From Candidatus Soleaferrea massiliensis AP7 (GTDB lineage Bacteria; Bacillota; Clostridia; Oscillospirales; Ruminococcaceae): a stretch of DNA of 41,084 nt. This document shows, one piece after another, positions 8,293 to 15,823 of this stretch (the stretch's first letter is position 1; every line of letters starts with the position of its first letter). The stretch covers positions 1 through 41,084 of the forward strand of contig NZ_CCYH01000026.1 of NCBI RefSeq assembly GCF_000820765.1, read 5' to 3'. The position numbers were made by a program, and so were the translations under genes. The notes beneath the pieces were generated by a model, which made no database searches, was not told where the DNA came from, and saw only the letters and a program-made list of their open reading frames with translations.

Positions 8293-9077
8293 TGCCGGTC
8301 TCATGGAACCCATGGCACGGCTGCCACAAGATCAGTCCCGGATGTCTCAACTGCTATGTATACCGCATGGACGAGCGGCATGGCAAGGAAAGCACGCTGG
8401 TGCGCAAAAATGGGGATTTCCGGCTTCCGATCAGCCGCAGCCGGTCCGGGGAATACAAGGTTCCATCCGGCGAAACGGTGTACACCTGCTTCACCTCGGA
8501 TTTCCTGGTCAGGGATGCGGACTCCTGGCGCGGCGAAGCGTGGCGGATGATGCGCGAACGCAGCGATTTATACTTCATCTTCGTGACAAAGCGCATCGAC
8601 CGGCTGGAAGCCTGCAAGCCCGATGACTGGGGAGACGGCTATGACAACGTGGAAATCTGCTGTACGGTGGAAAATCAGGATCGGGCGGATTTCCGGCTTC
8701 CGATCTTTCGGGATGCGCCCATCAAGCATAAAGGCATTGTCTGTGAGCCGCTGCTGGAACCGATCGACCTGCGTCCCTATCTGGGGGATTGGGTTGAGCA
8801 GGTGATTGCCGGAGGAGAATCCGGGGAGGAAGCGCGGCTGTGCAGCTACAACTGGATTCTCGATCTGCGCCGCCAGTGCATGGAATTTGATGTTCCATTT
8901 TATTTCAAGCAGACCGGCGCGCGCTTTTTAAAGAACGGGCATGTCTACAGGATTGCACGAAGATACCAGCACAGCCAGGCGCGTAAAGCGGGCGTCGACT
9001 ACAATCCGAGCCGTATACAGTTTACCATCCCACGGTTTTCCAAGACGCATAAGAAATATGAGCACGGCACCTGCTGA
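8292..9077 (+). CDS. DUF5131 (phage Gp37/Gp68-like) protein
   Basis: A 261-aa protein of the DUF5131 family, also annotated phage Gp37/Gp68. The N-terminus NPWHGCHKISPGCLNCY carries C11-x6-C18-x2-C21, a cysteine cluster resembling that of radical SAM proteins but with wider first spacing. Later segments FVTKRIDRL, CTVENQDRADFRLP, GIVCEPLLEPIDL and VIAGGESGEEARLC are typical of the family. No activity is firmly established; metal-cluster chemistry is an inference from the cysteines. The ATG at 8292 overlaps the bcp stop and follows AGGAGGGG. It is the third gene of the yaaA-bcp unit, so a link to oxidative damage is possible. It could also be of phage origin, though no other phage genes are near. 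Confidence 0.82.
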   Translation: MPVSWNPWHGCHKISPGCLNCYVYRMDERHGKESTLVRKNGDFRLPISRSRSGEYKVPSGETVYTCFTSDFLVRDADSWRGEAWRMMRERSDLYFIFVTKRIDRLEACKPDDWGDGYDNVEICCTVENQDRADFRLPIFRDAPIKHKGIVCEPLLEPIDLRPYLGDWVEQVIAGGESGEEARLCSYNWILDLRRQCMEFDVPFYFKQTGARFLKNGHVYRIARRYQHSQARKAGVDYNPSRIQFTIPRFSKTHKKYEHGTC

Positions 9078-9106
9078 CCTGTCTTGAGGCCTGTGCCGTT
9101 AAACAA

Positions 9107-9315
9107 GCATCATAAGTCGATACCTGTTCCAGACTGCCAGAATGAAGACTGGGACAAGTCGTCGGCATGATCAATGAAGATCATGAGATTATGAGAAATG
9201 ATGGGCTGTTGATGTGGGCCAATGCCAATATGAAAGCGCATCATAAATCGATGCTTGTGTCCAGGCTGCCAGAATAAATATTAGTTAAAATCATCGGCAT
9301 GACCGGTGAGAATGA
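9107..9315. repeat. Imperfect direct repeat, about 75 bp, period 131
   Basis: A block from 9107 (GCATCATAAGTCGAT, then CCAGACTGCCAGAAT, then CGTCGGCATGA) recurs from 9238 (GCATCATAAATCGAT, CCAGGCTGCCAGAAT, CATCGGCATGA). Roughly 75 bp are alike with several substitutions. The gap between the DUF5131 and DUF503 genes consists mostly of these two copies. No hairpin or coding sense is evident. Confidence 0.65.
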
Positions 9316-9367
9316 CGGGATCAAAAACGGGTGCGGGCAATTGCCGATCAATGAAAGAGGTGAACAG

Positions 9368-9652
9368 ATGATGCTGATTTCTGCCATAAAAGTCACATTG
9401 TACCTGCCGTGGGCGCATTCCCTGAAGGATAAGCGGATGGTGGTGCAGAGCATCCTCGCAAAGCTGCGGCATCATTTTCATCTGTCGGCCGCCGAAGTCG
9501 CACGGCAGGACCTGCATCAGACAGCGGTGATCGCCACAGCGGCGATCGTGCCGGACCAGAAAACAGCCGACCAGCTTTCTGAAAGGATTATCCATTTTAT
9601 TGAAGAAAACTGTGAAGCGCAGATAACCGATATCTGCACGGAAATCCGATAG
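9368..9652 (+). CDS. DUF503 (YlxP-like) protein
   Basis: A 94-aa protein with the DUF503 signature LYLPWAHSLKDKRMVVQSILAKLRHHF near the N-terminus, matching the family length of about 92-95. The family is small, alpha/beta and found mostly in Firmicutes; B. subtilis YlxP lies beside rbfA/infB, but its role is unknown. This copy is elsewhere, upstream of a TfoX-like gene. The start is the first of two adjacent ATGs (9368, 9371), preceded by AAAGAGGTG. The protein continues ATAAIVPDQKTADQLSERIIHFIEEN, similar to the middle of the family, with the family's usual EVARQDLHQ equivalent also visible. Confidence 0.85.
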   Translation: MMLISAIKVTLYLPWAHSLKDKRMVVQSILAKLRHHFHLSAAEVARQDLHQTAVIATAAIVPDQKTADQLSERIIHFIEENCEAQITDICTEIR

Positions 9653-9680
9653 ATTTCGATAAATTAAGGAGGAGAACGGC

Positions 9681-9953
9681 ATGGGAGAACTGTCAAAGCT
9701 GCCGAACATCGGCAAGGTATTGGAGCAGCAGCTCCATCAAATCGGCGTCGATACCCCGGAGCAGCTCATAGAAATGGGCAGCAAAGAGGCGTTCCGGCGC
9801 ATCCGGATGATCGACGATTCCGCGTGTATAGCAAGACTACAGGGGCTGGAGGGTGCGATTCAGGGGATTCGATGGCATGATCTGCCCGAAGAGACCAAGC
9901 AGGATCTCAAAGCATATTTCCACACCTTTGAAAGGACAAACAGAACCGAATGA
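9681..9953 (+). CDS. TfoX/Sxy C-terminal-domain protein
   Basis: A 90-aa protein matching the TfoX C-terminal domain alone (PNIGKVLEQQLHQIGVDTPEQL, then GSKEAFRRIR, LQGLEGAIQGIRWHDLPEE). This is a helix-hairpin-helix-like fold. In Proteobacteria it is the second half of the competence regulator TfoX/Sxy; stand-alone versions are common in Firmicutes and lack a proven role. The ATG follows AAGGAGGAG at ideal spacing. It lies 28 bp after the DUF503 gene and is probably cotranscribed. Confidence 0.88.
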   Translation: MGELSKLPNIGKVLEQQLHQIGVDTPEQLIEMGSKEAFRRIRMIDDSACIARLQGLEGAIQGIRWHDLPEETKQDLKAYFHTFERTNRTE

Positions 9954-10038
9954 TGACAAACAAGGTATAAGAATTTGTACGGTTCGAACAGTCCTGTACA
10001 CAGGTCTGCATCAAGGTGGAATTAATGGCTGTCACAGG

Positions 10039-10072
10039 AGGCTGCTTTTCATCATGCATCGGAAAGCAGCCT
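10039..10072 (+). terminator. Possible terminator after the TfoX-like gene
   Basis: A 10-bp stem AGGCTGCTTT/AAAGCAGCCT (10039-10048 with 10063-10072) lies 85 bp after the stop. No T tract follows, so this is a weak call. The rest of 9954-10231 shows nothing else. Confidence 0.35.
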
Positions 10073-10231
10073 GTCAGAAAACAAACGAATGATGAGATTC
10101 TGGCAACGGACTCAGATGCTGCGTACAGAGTGGTTTGTCTGGCCTTTCACCTTTGTGATGAAGGGCCGGATTGATATCGGCAGACCTGTTCAATCGGTAT
10201 AAAAAGCGATCAAGTAGGTGGGAGAGTACGG

Positions 10232-10786
10232 ATGAAAAATTATCGCAGAGAAAACCCTCGGTTCTCATTGTGCGGCCTGAACTGCGCGTTGTGCCCGATG
10301 CATCTGAATCATTACTGCCCGGGCTGCGGAGGCGGAGAGGGGCATCAGCCGTGCGCCATTATAAGGTGCAGCCAGCAGCATGAAGGGGTGGAATATTGTT
10401 TCATGTGTGATGCGTTCCCCTGTGAAAAATATGATGGCGTGACGGAGTATGATTCATTCATCACACACAGAAATATGGTCAGGGACCTTAAAAAAGCGCA
10501 GCGGATGGGCGTTCAGGCATACCAGTCTGAACTGGATGAAAAAGCTGTGCTGCTGCGGGAGCTTCTGGACAACTACAATGACGGCCGGAAAAAGACCTTC
10601 TACTGCGTAGCGGTGAACCTGCTTGAGCTGGGCGACGTCATATCTGTCATGAAGCGGCTTGCATCGGGGACTGACACCGATGCACCTGTCAAGGAAAAGG
10701 CCGCGTTCGCCGCATCCTGTTTTCAGGAGATTGCCCAAAAGCGCGGTATCATCTTGAAACTGCATAAAAAGCCCAAAAAGAAATGA
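10232..10786 (+). CDS. DUF3795 cysteine-rich protein
   Basis: A 184-aa protein with the DUF3795 pattern in its N-terminal third: CGLNCALCPMHLNHYCPGC, then CAIIRC, then YCFMCDAFPCEKY. That is at least ten cysteines in pairs, suggesting bound zinc or an iron-sulfur cluster. The remainder is helical and ends in a basic tail (KLHKKPKKK). The family is common in Clostridia and methanogens and uncharacterised. The start ATG is preceded by GGTGGGAG. It is a stand-alone gene with no terminator-quality hairpin directly after it. Confidence 0.85.
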   Translation: MKNYRRENPRFSLCGLNCALCPMHLNHYCPGCGGGEGHQPCAIIRCSQQHEGVEYCFMCDAFPCEKYDGVTEYDSFITHRNMVRDLKKAQRMGVQAYQSELDEKAVLLRELLDNYNDGRKKTFYCVAVNLLELGDVISVMKRLASGTDTDAPVKEKAAFAASCFQEIAQKRGIILKLHKKPKKK

Positions 10787-11155
10787 CGGCATCCTGATTC
10801 CGCAAAATGATACTTGATAAAACATAGTAAATATTCGGCGGCGAGAAAATTCTTTTTTCAGCCGGAAAAGCCCATGGAATCAGTATTTTTGCTGTATGCA
10901 ATGCAATTCTACAAAGGATAATATGGTGCCCGAATGGTGCCCAAGCGAATAAACAGAGTTATGAACAGCAGCATGAAATAATGAAACGATTTAAGATATT
11001 TGACATTTCCATGAGCCAATATGAAAATAAAAATAGCTGGTTATGTGTTTGTTCGCCTAAGGCGGATAAGGCGCAGGACGACAAAATAGAATTTCAGAGT
11101 GATAACCCTATGAAAATAATTAAGTTTAGTTTTTGTAAACTTGTAGGAGGAAAAA
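10787..11155 (+). other. AT-rich 369-bp spacer, possible remnant
   Basis: The base composition drops clearly compared with both flanks. The tandem phrase GGTGCCCGAATGGTGCCC at 10924-10941 is a short direct repeat. An open frame of 61 codons at 10981-11166 has no clear ribosome site and runs into the next gene; I do not call it a gene. The stretch may be the edge of a transferred segment. Confidence 0.35.
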
Positions 11156-11512
11156 ATGGATTATAGAGCAAAAGCAATAAATTGTGTCAAGGATACTGTA
11201 TTGCCTATCTACATGCAGTGGTTTCAAGAGTGTAACTTCGATTTGAATACATTTTGTCAGAAATATGGCGAAACTGAGTTTTTCTTTGCAAAGGAGATTG
11301 AAAAGGGGCACATCTATGAAATGGGTTATCCCAAATGCGTATGTCAGGAAGCATTGGATGGAGGAAAAGAGGCTGCTTTTTGTGAATGTTCCAGACAGAG
11401 TATGATATATATTTTGCAAAATATGATGCCCCAAAAGCACATAGAAGTGGAAATAATAGAAACTGTCTTAAGCGGTGCTGAAAAATGTAGATTTAAAGTT
11501 ACCGTCGAATAA
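11156..11512 (+). CDS. Small Cys-containing protein, unknown function
   Basis: A 118-aa soluble protein with AT-rich codons unlike its neighbours. It has a C-terminal block with spaced cysteines (YPKCVCQEAL, then FCECSRQS) followed by IETVLSGAEKCRFKV. That block is reminiscent of 4-vinyl-reductase/V4R-like or aminothiazoline-carboxylate hydrolase-like ligand-binding proteins, in which a Cys-rich C-terminus precedes a final strand. I could not settle the family. The ATG has a strong TAGGAGGA site, so expression is likely. It lies in an AT-rich islet (about 10790-11576), consistent with acquisition by transfer. Confidence 0.6.
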   Translation: MDYRAKAINCVKDTVLPIYMQWFQECNFDLNTFCQKYGETEFFFAKEIEKGHIYEMGYPKCVCQEALDGGKEAAFCECSRQSMIYILQNMMPQKHIEVEIIETVLSGAEKCRFKVTVE

Positions 11513-11576
11513 TACAATTTCCAGTTTATCGTGCTGATTTAACTGCGCATTATTGGTATAAAAAATTAAAAAATGC

Positions 11577-11607
11577 TTGACTCTCCCGTTAGGGGAGCAT
11601 GTAAGAT
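11577..11607 (+). promoter_or_regulatory. MerR-type promoter/operator of the adjacent MerR-GyrI gene
   Basis: TTGACT (11577-11582) and TAAGAT (11602-11607) are separated by 19 bp instead of 17. The spacer contains an inverted repeat, CTCCC (11583-11587) with GGGAG (11593-11597). An overlong spacer holding a dyad is the hallmark of promoters that MerR-family activators untwist. Autoregulation of the gene 30 bp downstream is inferred. Confidence 0.8.
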
Positions 11608-11636
11608 GGAGACATCGAGAGAAAGGGGACGATTCC

Positions 11637-12446
11637 ATGCATCGTATCGGAGAATTTTCCAAGCTGGCCAAAACCACCATCAAGACCCTGCGCTATTATG
11701 ACGAGGTCGGTTTGCTGAAGCCAGCTTCGGTGAATCCGGAAAACTCCTACCGGTACTACCGGACCGAACAGCTGCTGGACCTGTGCATGATCACCGCGCT
11801 GCGCCAGACCGGCCTGTCCATCTCAGATATCAAACGCGTGCTGGACTCCGGCGAGCTGGAGAGTGTCCTTTCCCGGCACCGTGAGTCGGTCAGCGCGCAG
11901 GTGCGGGAATTGTCTGAACAGCTCTCGAGGATAGAATCCATCTTATCTGTTCACGAGGAGGAATTTTTTATGAAGTATCAGGCGATGATCAAACAGCTTC
12001 CGGCCGGCACGGTTTATTACAAACGGGGCGTCATCGAAGACTTTTCCAAGATCGAAGCGTTCATTCTCAGCTCCGCAGACGAATGCCTGGCGGCAAATCC
12101 GAATATGCGCTGCACCGAGCCGGATTACGGCTATGTCACCTATCTGGACCCGGAATTCAAGCATCAGAACATCGCGCTGGAATATGCGCAGCAGGTTGTG
12201 AGCGCCGGTGTGGAGACCGATATCATCAAGTTTAAGGAGATCAAACCGGTCGAAGCGGTCTGTGTCTATCACCGCGGCCCCTATGAAACCATCGGCGAAG
12301 CCTACGCCTGGGCGCTCAACTGGGTCCAGCAGAACGGTTATGAGCTGGCGGAAAACCCGCGCGAATGCTATATCGACGGCAAATGGAACCGCGAAGACCC
12401 GGCCGACTGGCTCACCGAAATACAGATCCCGATTAAACGTGCGTAA
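11637..12446 (+). CDS. MerR-family regulator with GyrI-like effector domain (BmrR/BltR type)
   Basis: A 269-aa transcription regulator. The N-terminal MerR winged helix reads IGEFSKLAKTTIKTLRYYDEVGLLKPA, followed by a coiled-coil dimerisation helix (about 75-110). A GyrI-like/AraC-effector-binding domain follows (about 115-269), including VCVYHRGPYETIGEAYAWALNWV and the final LTEIQIPIK. BmrR and BltR share this layout, bind lipophilic cations or drugs and activate efflux genes. No pump gene is adjacent, so its target may be itself or distant. The ATG at 11637 follows AAAGGGG; an upstream in-frame start would lie inside the promoter. It ends in a strong terminator. Confidence 0.92.
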   Translation: MHRIGEFSKLAKTTIKTLRYYDEVGLLKPASVNPENSYRYYRTEQLLDLCMITALRQTGLSISDIKRVLDSGELESVLSRHRESVSAQVRELSEQLSRIESILSVHEEEFFMKYQAMIKQLPAGTVYYKRGVIEDFSKIEAFILSSADECLAANPNMRCTEPDYGYVTYLDPEFKHQNIALEYAQQVVSAGVETDIIKFKEIKPVEAVCVYHRGPYETIGEAYAWALNWVQQNGYELAENPRECYIDGKWNREDPADWLTEIQIPIKRA

Positions 12447-12455
12447 ATCCGATCA

Positions 12456-12490
12456 AAAAGGATCCGAAGCATCCAGCTTCGGATCCTTTT
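12456..12490 (+). terminator. Terminator after the MerR-GyrI gene
   Basis: A 15-bp perfect stem AAAAGGATCCGAAGC/GCTTCGGATCCTTTT with a 5-nt loop starts 10 bp after the stop codon and ends in T4. Confidence 0.85.
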
Positions 12491-12777
12491 CTATGTCCTT
12501 TCTATGTGGAAAATCCATCTTCTGTACAGCGGTTTGAGTTTATGAGCCATGAAACCCGGTGGACATTGGTGTATGTATCCGGCAGCTGTGCCGGCACACA
12601 GCAGCTTTTTGTACACCGCGTTTTGCAATGACAGCATATCTTTCGGCAGAGCATCAGGTTTGACACTCTGTACGCCACATGCGGCAATGACGGCAGATCT
12701 TCTGACGGGAATATCAGGCTTCTTCTTTTTCGCACATTTACAGGCATCCCCGGCTTTTAAGGCGGCGGATTTTGTGG
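12491..12777. other. Intergenic stretch, no gene seen
   Basis: About 290 bp between the MerR terminator and the WYL promoter. Frames on both strands lack ribosome sites and known motifs. No stable hairpin or repeat stands out. Confidence 0.4.
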
Positions 12778-12783
12778 TATACT
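12755..12783 (+). promoter_or_regulatory. Probable promoter of the WYL regulator
   Basis: TATACT (12778-12783) lies 26 bp before the start codon. The matching -35 position (12755-12760, TTTTAA) is poor, suggesting weak or activated transcription. Confidence 0.5.
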
Positions 12784-12809
12784 GAAAAGAATGAAAAGGG
12801 GGAAATGCC

Positions 12810-13745
12810 ATGCAGAAAAACCGCCTGTTTGAAATCGTCTACCTGCTTCTGGAACGTCCGGGCATGACCGCGGCGCAGCTTGCCGAACGGTTTGAGGTGT
12901 CGCCCCGTACCATCTACCGCGACATCGATGCGCTGAGCGCGGCCGGCATCCCGGTCTATGCCGAAAAGGGGCGCGGCGGCGGCATCCGGCTGATGGAGGA
13001 TTATGTGCTCAACAAATCCATCCTTTCCAAAGAGGAACAGGATGAAATCCTGTTTGCCCTGCAAAGCATGAAGGCGGCCGGCGCCGTACAGGACGATGCC
13101 CTGTTCAAGCATCTCAAGGGATTTTTTCAGCGGGAACAGGCGGACTGGATTCAGGTTGACTTCTCAAGCTGGGGCAATATGGACGGAGAACGCGAGCGGT
13201 TCGATGTTCTCAAGCAAAGCATTCTGGAGCGCCGTGTGATCCGCTTCATCTATTACAACACGATGGGTGAGCAGAGCAGGCGCCAGATCCAGCCGCTCAA
13301 GCTGTGCTTTAAAAACAACGCCTGGTATCTGGTTGGATTCTGCCTGGACAAGCAGGAGATGCGCACCTTTAAGCTGCACCGCATGGAGCGTGTCCAGCTG
13401 ACCGATGAACGGTTCAAACCCAGGGAAACGCCGCCTCAATTGTATATGCCCAGTGCAAAGCCGCATCAGGTTGTCCATCTGAAGCTGCTGTTTTCCCCGG
13501 AAGTGGCGTACCGGGTTTACGATGATTTCCATGCCGCGCAGATCGAGAAGCAGGAGGACGGCCGTCTGCTGGTCGAAACCTGGTGGCCGCTGGACGACTG
13601 GGTTTACGGGCATCTGCTTTCATTCGGCGGAAGCGTGAAGGTGCTTTCCCCCGAACATGTCCGGCAGACCCTGTGCGGGGAAGCTCTGCGGATTCTCGAA
13701 GCCTGCCGGGAAGATACGCTGCCGGATGCCGGCCATTCTGAATAG
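12810..13745 (+). CDS. YafY-like HTH-WYL transcriptional regulator
   Basis: A 311-aa regulator. The N-terminal winged helix-turn-helix (HTH_11) contains MTAAQLAERFEVSPRTIYRDIDALSAAGIPVYAEKGRGGGIRL. A linker is followed by a WYL domain (about 130-225; RVIRFIYYNTMGEQSRRQIQPLKLCFKNNAWYLVGFC) and a C-terminal WCX-like extension (VETWWPLDDWVYGHLLSFGGSVKVLSPEHVR). WYL domains sense ligands, often nucleic-acid fragments or cyclic nucleotides, and such proteins regulate stress, DNA-repair and defence genes. The ATG follows AAAAGGGGG. The downstream zinc-ribbon/SplB-like/GyrI cluster has its own promoter and is a possible target, by position only. Confidence 0.92.
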   Translation: MQKNRLFEIVYLLLERPGMTAAQLAERFEVSPRTIYRDIDALSAAGIPVYAEKGRGGGIRLMEDYVLNKSILSKEEQDEILFALQSMKAAGAVQDDALFKHLKGFFQREQADWIQVDFSSWGNMDGERERFDVLKQSILERRVIRFIYYNTMGEQSRRQIQPLKLCFKNNAWYLVGFCLDKQEMRTFKLHRMERVQLTDERFKPRETPPQLYMPSAKPHQVVHLKLLFSPEVAYRVYDDFHAAQIEKQEDGRLLVETWWPLDDWVYGHLLSFGGSVKVLSPEHVRQTLCGEALRILEACREDTLPDAGHSE

Positions 13746-13817
13746 GCGGCGTTTTGTGAATAGAAACATAGATTTTAGAAAGAATTTTTAATATGACAGA
13801 ACGTGTCCGGTTTTATC

Positions 13818-13826
13818 TGCTATAAT
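13818..13826 (+). promoter_or_regulatory. Extended -10 promoter of the zinc-ribbon gene
   Basis: TGCTATAAT, a TGn-extended -10 element, lies 33 bp before the start codon. No good -35 is present, as expected for extended -10 promoters. It likely serves the zinc-ribbon and SplB-like genes, which are 4 bp apart. Confidence 0.6.
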
Positions 13827-13859
13827 CGTGTCAGAAACAAAGAAGGGAAGTGTCCAATC

Positions 13860-14129
13860 ATGGATGAAAGAATCTTTTGCCAGAGCTGCGGCATGCCGAT
13901 GACCGATGCTGAGCATTTCGGCACCAAAGCCGATGGAAGCCTCGAGGAGGATTACTGCACCTACTGTTACCAAAACGGCGCTTTCACCAATGCATGCACC
14001 ATGGATGAGATGATCGATTTCTGCGTGAATATGGGAATGGACTCCGGTATGTATCAGGACCGCGAAGAAGCAACAAAAGGGCTGGAAGCATGGTTCCCGA
14101 CCCTGAAGCGCTGGAAGCAGGCGGACTGA
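13860..14129 (+). CDS. Small zinc-ribbon protein (zf-ribbon_2 / PF12674-like)
   Basis: An 89-aa protein whose N-terminal half matches the putative zinc-ribbon family: FCQSCGMPMTDAEHFGTKADGS, then YCTYCYQNGAFT and MDEMIDFC. The two CxxC pairs would bind one zinc ion. The remainder is a short helical tail. Proteins of this family are frequent in anaerobes, often beside GyrI-like or AraC-type proteins; their role is unknown. The ATG at 13860 has GAAGGGAAG upstream; an earlier in-frame ATG at 13803 lies ahead of the promoter. It is followed after 4 bp by a radical SAM gene. Confidence 0.85.
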   Translation: MDERIFCQSCGMPMTDAEHFGTKADGSLEEDYCTYCYQNGAFTNACTMDEMIDFCVNMGMDSGMYQDREEATKGLEAWFPTLKRWKQAD

Positions 14130-14133
14130 CAGG

Positions 14134-15021
14134 ATGGTTGAATATGTCCCGGCAAAGAGCATCGTGAACCGTGTCCAGAACGGATGGTTCGGCGTCGATT
14201 ACAACATGAACATCTACCGCGGGTGCAGCCACGGATGCATCTATTGTGACAGCCGCAGCGACTGCTACCGCATCGACCGGTTTGACCAGGTGCGCGTCAA
14301 GGAGGACGCGCTGCGCATCATCCGCGACGATCTGCGCCGCAAGGTCAAAAAGGGCGTGGTGGCGACCGGCTCGATGAGCGACCCATACAACCCGCTGGAA
14401 CGGGACCTGCAGCTGACCCGCCACGCGCTGGAGCTGCTCAGCGCATACGAATTCGGCGCGGCGATCGCGACCAAGAGCGATCTGATCCTGCGGGATGTCG
14501 ATGTCCTGCAGGAGATCCGCAAAATTTCACCGGTACTGTGCAAGATGACCGTCACCACCTGTGATGACGAGCTGTGCCGGCGCGTCGAACCGCATGTCAG
14601 CGTGTCGTCCGCCCGCTTCGCCGCCTTGGAGAAGCTCAGCGCCGGGGGCATCTTTACCGGAATCCTGATGATGCCGGTTCTGCCGTTTCTCGAGGACACC
14701 CCGGAAAATGTGCTGGGGATTATTGACCGGGCGGCGCATGCAGGCGTGCGGTTCATCTATCCGGCATTCGGCATGACCATGCGTCAAAATCAGCGGGAAT
14801 GGTATCTTTCCAAGCTGCAGGAGCTGTTCCCGGAGGATGGCCTGCGCGAACGGTACGAACGCCGGTACCCCTATCAGTATCAATGCGTCAGCGACCGCGC
14901 GAAACCGCTTTGGAAGCTGTTCACCGCCCGCTGTGATGAGAAGGGGATCCTCTACAAGATGCCGGACATCATCCGTGCTTACCGGCTGGGATATGAGGAC
15001 AACCAGCTGAAATTTTACTGA
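14134..15021 (+). CDS. SPL-family radical SAM protein (Rv2578c-like)
   Basis: A 295-aa protein with the radical SAM cluster YRGCSHGCIYCDSRSDCY; C31-x3-C35-x2-C38 would coordinate a [4Fe-4S] cluster. The following pattern (ATGSMSDPYNPLERDLQLTRHALELL, then TKSDLILRD) matches the SplB-like/Rv2578c group related to spore photoproduct lyase. True SplB repairs the UV spore photoproduct using a C-terminal Cys donor. This group is shorter and of unknown substrate, so I do not call it SplB. The start is 4 bp after the zinc-ribbon stop; the ribosome site is weak, consistent with coupling. The GyrI-like gene starts 44 bp downstream. Confidence 0.88.
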   Translation: MVEYVPAKSIVNRVQNGWFGVDYNMNIYRGCSHGCIYCDSRSDCYRIDRFDQVRVKEDALRIIRDDLRRKVKKGVVATGSMSDPYNPLERDLQLTRHALELLSAYEFGAAIATKSDLILRDVDVLQEIRKISPVLCKMTVTTCDDELCRRVEPHVSVSSARFAALEKLSAGGIFTGILMMPVLPFLEDTPENVLGIIDRAAHAGVRFIYPAFGMTMRQNQREWYLSKLQELFPEDGLRERYERRYPYQYQCVSDRAKPLWKLFTARCDEKGILYKMPDIIRAYRLGYEDNQLKFY

Positions 15022-15065
15022 GATTATGATAACAGCAAGATTTTGAATAGAAGGGATCGACCGAT

Positions 15066-15692
15066 ATGACCGATAAACTGGACTTTAAAAAAATGGACCG
15101 CGCATTCTATTCTGCTAAACAGCAGCCGGCTGTCATAGAACTGCCGCCCATCCCGTATCTGATGGTGGACGGCACAGGCGCACCGGAAGACGCATCGTAT
15201 CAGCAGGCGGTTCAGCTCCTGTATTCGATTGCGTTCACCATCAAGATGGCAAAGATGGGGGAATGGCAGCCGCAGGGCTATACCGATTTCACCGTGCCGC
15301 CGCTGGAAGGACTCTGGGACTGCGGGACGACCGGTTTTTCCGATAACCGGCATGCATGGAAATGGACCTCCATGCTGCGGATGCCGGAATTTGTGACGCC
15401 GGAGGTGCTTCAATGGGCCTGCGAGCAGGCAAAGAAAAAGCATCCCGACCTGGATTTCAGCCGTGTGCGGCTCGAGACCTATGAGGAAGGGCTGTGCGCT
15501 CAAATCATGCACGTCGGCCCGTACAGTGAGGAACAGCGTTCCATCGATGCCCTGGGCGCATTTATCACTCAGCAGGGACTGACGGACGACTGCAGCGCGG
15601 CGGGAAGACGGCATCACGAAATTTACCTCGGCGACCCGCGCCGGACAGCTCCTGAACGGCTGAAAACAATTCTGCGCCATCCGGTCAGATAG
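15066..15692 (+). CDS. GyrI-like small-molecule-binding protein
   Basis: A 208-aa stand-alone GyrI-like domain protein without a DNA-binding domain. Typical features are PPIPYLMVDGTGAPEDASYQQAVQLLYSIAFTIKM near the N-terminus, WKWTSMLRMPEFV in the middle and AQIMHVGPYSEEQRSID later. Related proteins bind drugs or hydrolyse cyclopropanoid alkylators (SHPRH/YtkR7-type GyrI-like hydrolases). The ATG follows AAGGGATCG. It closes a plus-strand cluster with a zinc-ribbon and an SPL-like protein; a role in handling xenobiotics or damaged nucleotides is inference from context. A hairpin 100 bp downstream may end the transcript. Confidence 0.88.
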   Translation: MTDKLDFKKMDRAFYSAKQQPAVIELPPIPYLMVDGTGAPEDASYQQAVQLLYSIAFTIKMAKMGEWQPQGYTDFTVPPLEGLWDCGTTGFSDNRHAWKWTSMLRMPEFVTPEVLQWACEQAKKKHPDLDFSRVRLETYEEGLCAQIMHVGPYSEEQRSIDALGAFITQQGLTDDCSAAGRRHHEIYLGDPRRTAPERLKTILRHPVR

Positions 15693-15790
15693 GTCTACCG
15701 TCAGCGGGATGATGCCTTTGATCGCATGGTAAAGACTGAGCATTTCAATGGATCGATTTCATACATATAAGGCACCCCATAAAAAAGATT

Positions 15791-15823
15791 AAGGACATCT
15801 GCAGTCATCCTGCGGATGTCCTT
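15791..15823 (+). terminator. Terminator-like hairpin after the GyrI-like gene
   Basis: A 14-bp stem (15791-15804 with 15810-15823, one wobble) has a 5-nt loop and ends in CTTT. It closely resembles the hairpin at 16476-16513 on the other side of the repeat element. Confidence 0.65.

Noticed and set aside
10981..11166. A 61-codon frame before the small Cys protein
   Set aside because: It has no clear ribosome site and overlaps the well-supported downstream start; insufficient evidence for a gene.
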